The translations under genes were made by a program, and so were the position numbers. Source: DAINRZ01 sp964634885 (GTDB lineage: Bacteria > Bacteroidota > Ignavibacteria > Kapaibacteriales > UBA2268). From it: DNA of 64,000 bases. Position 1 is the first letter of the stretch. Every line of letters starts with the position of its first letter. The DNA lies in assembly GCA_964634885.1 (NCBI GenBank), contig CAZWLN010000010.1:1-64000 (forward strand), written 5' to 3'. The notes under the pieces are model-generated. The model made no database searches and had not been told where the DNA came from. It worked only from the letters and a program-made list of their open reading frames with translations. Below are positions 10,547-18,514 of the stretch, one piece after another.

Positions 10547-10547
10547 A

Positions 10548-11822
10548 TCAGAACTTTGCACTTATTCCAACAATCAAATAGTTTAACACATTTTTTGTTT
10601 CTTCTACGGCTCGGACGTGTCGATTTTCCGGTCCCCAGTCACGAAACACTTCTCTTTCCATCTTTACGTTATAATTAACATACTGTATTTTCAATGATAT
10701 ATCTTCGTTTACCCTGTAACATGAACCAAAACCGAATGTTTTCAGGTCGTAATTATAGTTCTTGTCGGACCTGAAGGAATAATTTCCATAGAAACATAAA
10801 TTTTCGAATATGTTATATGTTAATGTGGCAAAAAAGTATTCCTGGCCGCCGAAGTTCAAATCCAATGAATCGGGTGGGGTATAATTATAGAAAACATTGA
10901 TATACTCTGCTTCAATATCAAAATCCCATAAACAATAGAAGACGTCGCTGCCGATCCTGACCCTGGGCACATCTCCCAAAGGAGGCTGCCTGACTCCAAA
11001 CACATCGGACGTGGAGTCGTTCCTGTTGTCATAGTCATAGGTCATCGACACACCAAACCTGAAGGTTTCGTCAGCATTGAAAACACCGAGCCTGCACCCG
11101 AACAATTTGTAATTTATATTCTTGCTGTCTAAGCCGGAAAGCAGGTCGGACGGCGTATTATTATTTTTATTATCCTTAGGCCCGTCGTCGTCTTTTGTAT
11201 TCGTGGATATGTAGGAAGTTTCCAGGTTACCCATATAGGCTGCATAGTCGAGTTTGATGCCGTCCAGGGGGAAGAATCCGGAGATTTGGAGGAAGGCCCT
11301 TTCAGGGACCACATCCGTATTCATGTTCATGTTTGTCAGCGCCTGCTCATAGATTACCGGCCTTACGATATATGGGAACAGGAACAGCCTGTTTTTGATC
11401 TCATTCATGCCGTTGAATTTCGGGAAAAGCAAACCGGCCTGGACGTTGAACTTCTCCGAAGGATTGTACCTGACCCAGGCTTCTTCGAGATTAATATAGC
11501 CCCAGTCGTTTTTCGACGAGAAATTCAGAAGGAATTCAAGGTCAACAAATGCGCTGAAGTCGTCTGAAATATTCTTACTGAAGAACAGGTCCATCTGTTG
11601 TACTGCGAAAGACGCCCTGCTGTTTGAAAACGAGCTTTCTATTGTTTGCAGTGAATCGACTTCCATGGATTGAACGGAAAAGTCTGCCTTACCATTTTCC
11701 TGTAAAAGGATGGCCTGAATTGAACCAAAGAAATTCAAGCCTGTCGATTCACCGGACCGTAAAAGGCCGGTAAGGGTGAAAAACAGCAGTAAACAGATTC
11801 CGTACCTACTTTTCATACTCAT
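10548..11822 (-). CDS. Outer-membrane beta-barrel (porin-like) protein
   Basis: 424 aa. Signal peptide followed by alternating aromatic/polar strands typical of a 16-stranded porin, ending in an aromatic residue (LIVGISAKF), the usual outer-membrane insertion signal. Motifs such as QQMDLFFSKNISDDFSAFVDLEF and VRYNPSEKFNVQAGLLFPKFN resemble porin families that appear next to small PstS-like proteins and sensor kinases. It has its own -7 box upstream (11849-11856). The gene ends one base before the binding-protein ATG, so the two are translationally close. Probably provides the outer-membrane entry or sensing component of the cluster. Confidence 0.75.
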   Translation of the reverse strand: MSMKSRYGICLLLFFTLTGLLRSGESTGLNFFGSIQAILLQENGKADFSVQSMEVDSLQTIESSFSNSRASFAVQQMDLFFSKNISDDFSAFVDLEFLLNFSSKNDWGYINLEEAWVRYNPSEKFNVQAGLLFPKFNGMNEIKNRLFLFPYIVRPVIYEQALTNMNMNTDVVPERAFLQISGFFPLDGIKLDYAAYMGNLETSYISTNTKDDDGPKDNKNNNTPSDLLSGLDSKNINYKLFGCRLGVFNADETFRFGVSMTYDYDNRNDSTSDVFGVRQPPLGDVPRVRIGSDVFYCLWDFDIEAEYINVFYNYTPPDSLDLNFGGQEYFFATLTYNIFENLCFYGNYSFRSDKNYNYDLKTFGFGSCYRVNEDISLKIQYVNYNVKMEREVFRDWGPENRHVRAVEETKNVLNYLIVGISAKF

Positions 11823-11848
11823 CCCAATTATCTACTTTATTTTTTTCA

Positions 11849-11856
11849 CAAATATA
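11849..11856 (-). promoter_or_regulatory. Candidate -7 box for the barrel operon
   Basis: On the minus strand this reads TATATTTG, matching TAnnTTTG and placed about 27 nt before the barrel start. No good -33 box stands 20 nt upstream, so support is partial. Confidence 0.35.
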
Positions 11857-11911
11857 CAACTATCCAACCTTCATAATCGGCTATATAATTGTAAAATTTT
11901 AGTAAATATTT

Positions 11912-13066
11912 TTATTGCTGTGATTTTGCAGATACCAATTCGACTAAGAACGAAGCGCCTTTGCCCGGCGTACTTTCACACCATACCCTGCCGTTCATTG
12001 CTTCGACATATTTTTTTACGATGGACAGGCCAAGGCCGCTGGACTGCTCGTCGCCGGTCGGCTGGGCAGACAACCGGGCAAATTTCCCGAAAAGCTTTGC
12101 TTTGTCTTCATCTGTCAAACCCGGGCCTTCGTCTCTTACTTCAATGCGTACAACACCATCGCGGGTTGTTGTGTTAACCCATATTTTCTTTCCGTGGGGC
12201 GAGTATTTGACTGCGTTGGACACAAGATTGTCCAGAGTCTGGAGTACACCTGTCCTGTCAGCATTGACCCTTAAGCCTTTGTTGTCGATTGTGCCGATGA
12301 TGGTAATGCCTTTTGCCTTGGCTCTCTCGCGGTAATTATCGACAGTGGCGATCACTAATTCGCTGACAGCAAAGTCCTCGAGCAGTATCTTCATCTTGCC
12401 TTGTTCGATGGCGTTCAGGTCGAGGATATTCTTGATGAGGCTCAGCATACGCTCGGAAATAGTTACGATGTCCTGTGAGAATTCGTCGATGTCCTCCCTG
12501 CCAAGGTCCTTCTCATCGCGAATGACTTTGGCAAGCATCGATATGCTGTATATGGGGTTCTTAAGGTCATGGGCGGCAATGCCCAGAAATTCGTTAAGCT
12601 CCCTTTCCAGTCTGCTGATGTTATTCTTAAGGTAAGTAAATTCGGCTTTGTAGAAATTAGACAGCTTGAAGTTGTTGATCCTGGCCATTAGTTCGGTACG
12701 GACTACGGGCTTGAGCAGCAAGTCGGAAGCGCCGACTTCGTATGCTTTGGTGATCTCGTCCCTGTCAATCTTTCCGGTAATAAACACAACGGGTATCTCC
12801 CGTGTTACCGGATTCTCTTTCAGTTTACGGCATACTTCATAGCCGTCCATTCCGGGCATCATTATGTCGAGGATTACTACGTCCGGACGTTTCGATTCGG
12901 CAATCGACAGCGCCTGGCTGCCGTTGGTAGCAATGACTATGTCCACGTCGGACTGTTTCAGGTAATTGGCTGTGACCTTGATGTTGTCGGTGTTGTCGTC
13001 AACGATCAGTATCAACTGTTTTGTCAACTCCTGGCCGCCGATATGTTTTAAGTCTGTATTATTCAT
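11912..13066 (-). CDS. Response regulator-histidine kinase (REC-HisKA-HATPase)
   Basis: 384 aa, soluble. Receiver (about 17-130: LIVDDN, VVILDIMMPGMDG, LLLKPV), a short coiled coil, HisKA with phosphorylated His in IAAHDLKNPIYS, and HATPase with VSNAVKYSP, DEGPGL and SSGLGLSIV. It resembles the kinase at the other end of the cluster but lacks its C-terminal helical module. It lies 89 nt upstream of the barrel gene on the same strand. With no DNA-binding regulator in the cluster, the three kinases probably form an interacting phosphorelay or signal to a regulator elsewhere. Confidence 0.87.
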   Translation of the reverse strand: MNNTDLKHIGGQELTKQLILIVDDNTDNIKVTANYLKQSDVDIVIATNGSQALSIAESKRPDVVILDIMMPGMDGYEVCRKLKENPVTREIPVVFITGKIDRDEITKAYEVGASDLLLKPVVRTELMARINNFKLSNFYKAEFTYLKNNISRLERELNEFLGIAAHDLKNPIYSISMLAKVIRDEKDLGREDIDEFSQDIVTISERMLSLIKNILDLNAIEQGKMKILLEDFAVSELVIATVDNYRERAKAKGITIIGTIDNKGLRVNADRTGVLQTLDNLVSNAVKYSPHGKKIWVNTTTRDGVVRIEVRDEGPGLTDEDKAKLFGKFARLSAQPTGDEQSSGLGLSIVKKYVEAMNGRVWCESTPGKGASFLVELVSAKSQQ

Positions 13067-13547
13067 CAGACGTTTTCACTGTCCTTCTTTCAGATATTTA
13101 TTTTATTCTTTTCAGTACAACTAAAATATTTTACTATTTTTCTAATACCAAAAACGAAAATTACTAATTTTTTTTTACTTAAATAATACTTTTTAATTCA
13201 AATCTTCAGATATGAACTTGATTTATGCGGATTTATGCTGCAAATATTATGTAAACTGTGTTCGTAAACAAAGACTGAATGAGATTATTCATACCTATTT
13301 AATAAAAAATGTATTCGACAGTGCCGCCAGACAAATGCATACTGCTTCCAATATTTACAAGAAGTTTGCAGCTCCAGGTCCCATACTTCGAATGCAGTCT
13401 CATTGCCCCTCGGGTTGCCGGAGTAAATGTCCGGTCGGCTGGTTTGTATTCCGCGTGAATTTTTCCCGGCAATAGACTGAATATTCTGTTAAATATCATA
13501 TAAATTCCATAATTTTAGGTATTGTCAATTGTAACAGGGAGTGTATT
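13067..13547. other. Intergenic, AT-rich, no gene supported
   Basis: About 480 bases between divergent genes. The first 130 are very AT-rich (promoter region of the kinase gene). 13310-13470 is richer in GC with open frames on both strands but no ribosome site or family resemblance. A GGGAG ribosome site for thpR lies at the far end. Confidence 0.45.
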
Positions 13548-14081
13548 ATGAGGTTGTTTACAGGGACTTTCGTAAGGGGCATCATCGCCGGTAAAATCTA
13601 TGATACCATCAAAAAGGACTTCTCGCGGGCAGTCTTCGGCAAATGGGTAGAGCCTGAGAACATCCACTTTACCTACAAATTCCTGGGAGACTGCGACAAC
13701 AGTACCTGCAAAGCGCTTAAGGAGCAGTTGGAGGGGGTTTTCACAAACTATGGCGAAGCTTTGCATATTGTGGGCACAGGCGTTTTTCCCAATCCTGCAA
13801 AACCGCGGATACTTTACGCAGCAGTGGAACACAACGACCTGCTACGTAATATCTTCACGACAATCGAGAAAGCAGCCGTGGGTTTAGGCTTCGAGCCTGA
13901 GGACAGGCCTTTCCGTCCCCACATCACTCTCATGCGAATCAAGGAAAGCAATAATACCGAATTCCGTGAAGCGCTGGAGAAATACAAAGGCCATGAATTC
14001 GGGAGCCTCGACGGATTCAGGGTGTCGCTCGTCGAAAGCCGCCTGTCGTCCGCAGGCCCTGTTTACAGGGAGATCGGGTGA
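13548..14081 (+). CDS. thpR: RNA 2',3'-cyclic phosphodiesterase
   Basis: 177 aa, normal length for the LigT/ThpR family of 2H phosphoesterases. Both catalytic HxTx tetrapeptides are present: HFTY near residue 40 and HITL near residue 125. The fold hallmarks FVRGIIA at the N-terminus and RFYAAVEH-like strand (ILYAAVEHN) are also seen. It hydrolyses 2',3'-cyclic phosphates on RNA ends. Start at 13548 is supported by GGGAG about 8 nt upstream. Monocistronic, followed by a long repeat-bearing gap. Confidence 0.9.
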   Translation: MRLFTGTFVRGIIAGKIYDTIKKDFSRAVFGKWVEPENIHFTYKFLGDCDNSTCKALKEQLEGVFTNYGEALHIVGTGVFPNPAKPRILYAAVEHNDLLRNIFTTIEKAAVGLGFEPEDRPFRPHITLMRIKESNNTEFREALEKYKGHEFGSLDGFRVSLVESRLSSAGPVYREIG

Positions 14082-14295
14082 GACGGAATTGCCGTGCCTG
14101 ACTTGTTAACGGCTTTGTTATTAAAACAACAGAACTAAAAATTGTTTAATATACCTATCTACATTTATTTTTTGCCATAGTATCTCATGCCTGGAATTAG
14201 GGTCAGATGATAAATTTCGAAAGAAGAGTTAAATTTATTATTTTCATTGCCACGAGCCAACCCTGTCTGTAATACGAAATTATCAACAGATGTTG

Positions 14296-14452
14296 AACTC
14301 CTACGGAGTTCTGAGATGTACTTTTGGTATTATGTTACAGACCTTGAACTCCTACGGAGTTCTAAGAACAGAAAGTCTTCTCCAACCCCGTCAGGGGTTG
14401 AATATCGGTAACAATATGTATCAAGAATCTCTGCCAACCCCGTCAGGGGTTG
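14296..14452. repeat. Dispersed short palindromes (two pairs)
   Basis: AACTCC-TAC-GGAGTT occurs at 14296-14310 and 14347-14361; CAACCCC-GTCA-GGGGTTG occurs at 14383-14400 and 14435-14452. They are separated by unrelated AT-rich spacers of about 35 bases. Similar small palindromes (GCCCC-GG-CGGGGC near 211, GCCCCTGCGGGGC near 41786, CCCCTACGGGG near 41826) occur in other intergenic regions. The rest of 14082-14680 shows nothing else recognisable. Confidence 0.85.
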
Positions 14453-14680
14453 TATATCTGTAAAAAGATTATGCGAATGGCTCAATGATTATTGAGTGTC
14501 TCAGTACATAGAATTCCTTTATCTTTTCAAGAAAGAGAAGGACATAGATCTCTTCAAACTTCAACAAAAGTAAAAATCCTGTCTATTCAATTCAATATTT
14601 TCTTTCTGCTTAATCCACAAAAAATTAATGTGTGCCAGAAATTATTTCAATTTCTGAAAAAGAAAAAAAATAATTAATAT

Positions 14681-14730
14681 ATTCCTTGAATTAAGGAATA
14701 AAAATATTATATTTGTCCTTATGATAAGGA
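14681..14730. promoter_or_regulatory. Left palindrome pair of the AAA ATPase gene
   Basis: Two 15-bp palindromes of consensus TCCTTRA-A-TYAAGGA: TCCTTGAATTAAGGA at 14683-14697 and TCCTTATGATAAGGA at 14716-14730 (perfect around a central G). Their centres are 33 bp apart. The second contains the ATG of the ATPase gene, so a protein bound there would block translation start and possibly transcription. Mirror-image pair at 16011-16061. Confidence 0.75.
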
Positions 14731-16019
14731 AAGATATAATAAAGGAAATATTATCCGACTTCCATGAACGGGAGTTAAAGGGGATTATCCGCCGGGACAT
14801 AGCTGTTCCTCTCGGTACAGGCAAGATAATTACTCTTGCAGGTGTTCGAAGGAGCGGTAAAACATACCTGCTGCTTGACACTGTTAAACAAATAGTGGCA
14901 AATGGTACCCCTCTTCAGTCTATCATATATATAAACTTCGAAGACGAACGCCTGGCGCTTCAGACAGATGAATTGGACCTCATACTTCAGGCATACCGGG
15001 AGATGTACCCGAATAGCGATATGAATGATTGCTATTTTTTGTTCGATGAGATCCAGAACGTTGACGGCTGGGAGAAATTTGTCAGAAGGATTTATGACTC
15101 GATCAGCCGCAATATATACATCACGGGTTCCAACTCCAGGCTGCTGTCAAGCGACATTGCCTCCTCACTCAGGGGAAGGACGATAAAAACAGATGTCTAT
15201 CCCCTTTCATTCAGGGAATACATCAGGTTCAGGGATATTTCACCTGCCATGTCCACTTCGGCAGCCAAAGCAAGAATCAACGCCGCATTTGCAGATTACC
15301 TGTATTACGGTGGGTTTCCGGAAACACTGGCGCTCGACAATCAGGTCAGGACCGCTACTCTCCAGGAGTACTACAACGTCCTCCTGTACAAAGACCTGAT
15401 TGAAAGATACAGGATCGGCAATGTATCATTCCTCAAATACTTCCTGGGGAGAGTCATTGCCAACCTGGGCAATACTACTTCGATCAATAAGATTTATAAC
15501 GAATTGAAATCCCAGGGATACAAAACAACAAAGAATATTCTTTACGACATCCTTGACTGGACGGAAGCCGTATGTTTCAATCTTAAGACTGAAAAATTCA
15601 GCTATTCGGTAATTAACCGGGAACGCTCCGAGAAAAAGTACTATTTAATCGACAACGGGCTTCTTAACGCTCTCACTTTCAGGTTTTCAGCCGACAAAGG
15701 CAGGCTGTTGGAAAATATGGTCGCTGTTGAGCTGTTCAGAAGGTATAGCGGTAACGTCTTTTTCTATAAAGAACAGAAAGAATGCGATTTCGTCATGTTT
15801 GACAGGGACAAACCGGTAATGCTCGTCCAGTCCTGCTACGACATGAACAGCCCTGAAACCGCGAAACGTGAGATTGACGGGGCTGCGGCTGCCTGTAAGT
15901 ATTTCGGGATGGACAGCGCTTTCGTTGTTACTTACGACAACGAGAAAAGTTACACTGTGGGTGGCTGTAAAATCAATACAGTACCGGCATTGAAGTTCCT
16001 ATTGAAAATATATCCTTAA
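14721..16019 (+). CDS. AAA+ ATPase with DUF4143-type C-terminal nuclease-like domain
   Basis: 432 aa. Walker A GVRRSGKT at residues 41-48 and Walker B YFLFDE at about 104-109. Sensor-like TGSNSRLL follows (about 137), as does the LYYGGFPE motif (about 195) typical of the AAA_14/DUF4143 family. The C-terminal half contains a winged-helix region and an FYKEQKECDFVMF...MLVQSCYD segment resembling a PD-(D/E)xK-like fold. Biological role of the family is unsettled; members are scattered by transfer. Start codon and stop codon both lie inside 15-bp palindromes, and two further copies lie 33/32 bp outside them. This suggests self-regulation or an element with defined ends. Confidence 0.85.
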   Translation: MIRKDIIKEILSDFHERELKGIIRRDIAVPLGTGKIITLAGVRRSGKTYLLLDTVKQIVANGTPLQSIIYINFEDERLALQTDELDLILQAYREMYPNSDMNDCYFLFDEIQNVDGWEKFVRRIYDSISRNIYITGSNSRLLSSDIASSLRGRTIKTDVYPLSFREYIRFRDISPAMSTSAAKARINAAFADYLYYGGFPETLALDNQVRTATLQEYYNVLLYKDLIERYRIGNVSFLKYFLGRVIANLGNTTSINKIYNELKSQGYKTTKNILYDILDWTEAVCFNLKTEKFSYSVINRERSEKKYYLIDNGLLNALTFRFSADKGRLLENMVAVELFRRYSGNVFFYKEQKECDFVMFDRDKPVMLVQSCYDMNSPETAKREIDGAAAACKYFGMDSAFVVTYDNEKSYTVGGCKINTVPALKFLLKIYP

Positions 16020-16061
16020 ATTAAGGATAATTATGTATTTACTTTCCTTGAATCAAGGAAA
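16011..16061. promoter_or_regulatory. Right palindrome pair of the AAA ATPase gene
   Basis: TATCCTTAA-A-TTAAGGATA at 16011-16029 (perfect, 19 bp, includes the TAA stop at 16017-16019) and TTTCCTTGA-A-TCAAGGAAA at 16043-16061 (perfect, 19 bp). Centres are 32 bp apart, mirroring the 33-bp spacing on the left. A terminator role is possible but there is no T tract and the stems are AT-rich. Confidence 0.75.
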
Positions 16062-16086
16062 ATATATCATTCTAAATTTTCTCTCT

Positions 16087-18417
16087 TCACCTCTTCACTA
16101 CACCCATGGACTTGCAGTTGAAGCCGTCCATGTACACGGAGAGGGTTGTCGGTGAGTCCTCGCCGCCGACGGCGACGACGGTAATGACGTCCTTGTATGG
16201 CTCAGCTTCGGGTATCAGCTTCGCGAGCACGTTCTCGCTGCCGGAGAAGAAGGCGTCGTTGAAGTAATTGCATTTACTGTCGGGATAGAGCGGGAGATAC
16301 TTGATGTCGGATTCCACTAAGTCCTGGAAGAAGTGGGTGCCGAATGAAAGCTCGGGCATATAGCCGTTGCGTTCTTTGCCGATCTCGATGAGCATAGCCG
16401 AGTTGTTAATGTCGCTGTAAATGACGGGCACGCCGAGCCGGATGTCTCCCTTGCTGCCCCACCTGCCCGGGCCGATGAGTATGAACTGCCGTTTCTCGAG
16501 CAGCCGGTTCAGCTTGCCGATGATCTTCCCGGTTTCGTACATCCTTACATCAGATGATAGCCTGGCGTACGCCTCGCCGTCAACATAGACAATATACCTG
16601 ATGCCTTCGACCAATCCATTGTTCACAAACTTGTCCGAAGTGAAAATAATATCCTCCTTCGGTACATTCGAAGGAACCTCAATCGGTACCCTGGCTTTTG
16701 CTTTGCTCTGGGGCCGGCACTGAAGCAGTACCAGTTTGTCGCCGTCAGAAGCAAACTCTATGTCAACAGGTTCCCCCAGTGCTTCCTTCAGGGTTTCCAG
16801 TATTTCCCTGATTTTCTTGACAAAACCGGTGTTGGTAATGAATGAGTTAAAAGTAATTACCGGGTTTTCTTTCAAGAAGTCGGCGTAAGAGCTTACAGGT
16901 TCCACCAGCACCCCTTCACGGTTGAAGGACACAACCTTCTCAATCAACGGGAAGAAGCCCTTGCATTCCTGCAGCAATGTTTCGAATGTAATGGTTTCGA
17001 AACAGTTCCTGTCGAGATTGATGACATCTACGTATTTCTGGGAATAATTAATTACATCTTCGGGGGCCTGGTTTACCCTGATGCCCGGCTGCCCCGGTGA
17101 GATCAGCGTCGGGAAATCGTCCATGGTCCTGTCCACAGCACGGGTACCGAGGCCTACGACAAGCCTTATTATACCTTCTTCCCTTTTCAGCCTTTTAGAC
17201 CAGCGGTATTCATTGTTGCTGAAAGCCACACCCGAAAACGACGGGAAGTAATACTTACCGATGCGGGTACCGACGACTTCCTGTATTAGTACGCTCATCT
17301 CCTCGCGGAAGTCGAGCAGGCCCCTTTCCCGGCGGTAAACGATGGGATCGGGGGCGAAAGTACTGGCGTAAACTTCGGCTACGGCGTCGGCAAGAGCTGT
17401 AAGGCGCTGGTCCTTAGAACCGGTATTGGCAAGGAAGATGCTTTTATACTTGCCGCTGAATGAAGCCTCGAAGCTGTCTTCGAGAAGGCTCGAGGAGCGG
17501 ACAATGATTGGCTTGCCTTCCATGTCGTCCAGAATCTTGCCGAAAGCAAGAAGCATATCCGGCGGAAACAGGGAATTACGAAAAGCATTCTCTAAGAACG
17601 GGTATTCCTCCTGTATTTCCTCCGTGTTCTGGTATTTGACGAAAACGAACTCGTCGAGGGCATTATAATTAATAAACTCCTGTAGTGCATCGGACGTAAC
17701 GAACCAGCTTTTCGGGGTGTCAACCCCTTCGAGGGTGGCTTTGCCGACCTTACCCGAACTGAGTATCTCCCGCGCGAGGATCATGCCGGCGCTTTTTCCG
17801 CCCAACCTGCCGGAACCGTTTGCAGGACCTATCACACAATCTGCAATGTCGGCAATGGATTTTATCTTGATATATTTTTTGGCAATATTAATATACGTAA
17901 GGCTGTCTGAGAGAAACCGGTTAATCAGCGCCACGCGCAGGCCTATTTTCTCATCCTGTGACAGCAGTTCCATCACCTTGTACTGCTTAATGAATTTCTT
18001 GAGGGCGCCGACAGCCTCAGCCAAAGTGGAATGGCGTTTTTCCAGTTCGGACGACAGGACACTGAGGTTCTCCTTGCGTGCCCACTGGTTGAGGAGCAGC
18101 AATATCGTCTCGTCAGGCAGGTGTTCTTGGGCAATTGAGAATATCCTGTCCACTATTCTTTCGTTTATATAGGGAACGGAAGCCTGCATCGGCTTGTTTG
18201 CCGCAAGCCCTCTGCTTTCGTCAGCCAGGTTGATTTCCGACTCCATCTCGGACACGATATCATTAATAGCGGGGACTTTCAGCCTGTCGAGATAAATAAT
18301 CATTTTGCGGCAAATCCTGTACAGCTTGAAGTGGTCCTGGTAAATCAGGTGTTCCAGGACAATCTTCCACTGTGGGAGATATTCATCGCGCACTCTATTG
18401 TCTGTCTCGGCAATCAT
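16087..18417 (-). CDS. PEP/pyruvate-binding (PPDK N-terminal) domain protein without phosphohistidine domain
   Basis: 776 aa. A helical N-terminal ~190 residues precede a PPDK_N ATP-grasp domain: LGGKSAGMILA, IIVRSSSLLEDSFEASFSGKYKS, and FSGVAFSNNEYRW. This domain binds ATP in PEP synthase and pyruvate phosphate dikinase. The swivelling domain with its catalytic His (TSHAAI-type motif) and the TIM-barrel PEP/pyruvate domain are absent. Instead the last ~190 residues form a different domain containing ILIGPGRWGSKGDIRLGVPV and PELSFGTHFFQDLVE. A PEP synthase reaction is therefore unlikely; phosphotransfer to another substrate or protein is possible. It lies about 100 nt downstream of the redox operon, with a hairpin between. 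Confidence 0.75.
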   Translation of the reverse strand: MIAETDNRVRDEYLPQWKIVLEHLIYQDHFKLYRICRKMIIYLDRLKVPAINDIVSEMESEINLADESRGLAANKPMQASVPYINERIVDRIFSIAQEHLPDETILLLLNQWARKENLSVLSSELEKRHSTLAEAVGALKKFIKQYKVMELLSQDEKIGLRVALINRFLSDSLTYINIAKKYIKIKSIADIADCVIGPANGSGRLGGKSAGMILAREILSSGKVGKATLEGVDTPKSWFVTSDALQEFINYNALDEFVFVKYQNTEEIQEEYPFLENAFRNSLFPPDMLLAFGKILDDMEGKPIIVRSSSLLEDSFEASFSGKYKSIFLANTGSKDQRLTALADAVAEVYASTFAPDPIVYRRERGLLDFREEMSVLIQEVVGTRIGKYYFPSFSGVAFSNNEYRWSKRLKREEGIIRLVVGLGTRAVDRTMDDFPTLISPGQPGIRVNQAPEDVINYSQKYVDVINLDRNCFETITFETLLQECKGFFPLIEKVVSFNREGVLVEPVSSYADFLKENPVITFNSFITNTGFVKKIREILETLKEALGEPVDIEFASDGDKLVLLQCRPQSKAKARVPIEVPSNVPKEDIIFTSDKFVNNGLVEGIRYIVYVDGEAYARLSSDVRMYETGKIIGKLNRLLEKRQFILIGPGRWGSKGDIRLGVPVIYSDINNSAMLIEIGKERNGYMPELSFGTHFFQDLVESDIKYLPLYPDSKCNYFNDAFFSGSENVLAKLIPEAEPYKDVITVVAVGGEDSPTTLSVYMDGFNCKSMGVVKR

Positions 18418-18451
18418 TACCCTCCACGGATGAATAATTTACTGTGAAAGA

Positions 18452-18488
18452 AGCGGAGCACGCCGTTGGAGGTAAGCAATGCCCCGCT
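18452..18488 (-). terminator. Possible terminator after the redox operon
   Basis: On the minus strand AGCGGGGCA and TGCTCCGCT can pair (one G-T) around an 18-nt loop, followed by TCTTTC. A weak T tract makes this a tentative terminator between the FMN protein gene and the PEP-binding protein gene. Confidence 0.35.
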
Positions 18489-18514
18489 GCTTTCGAATTT
18501 AGATAGATGTCATA

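Noticed and set aside
13212..13499. Overlapping ORFs on both strands
   Set aside because: No ribosome site, family or coding signal; treated as intergenic.
16087..18417. Phosphoenolpyruvate synthase
   Set aside because: The catalytic His domain and the PEP/pyruvate barrel are absent.
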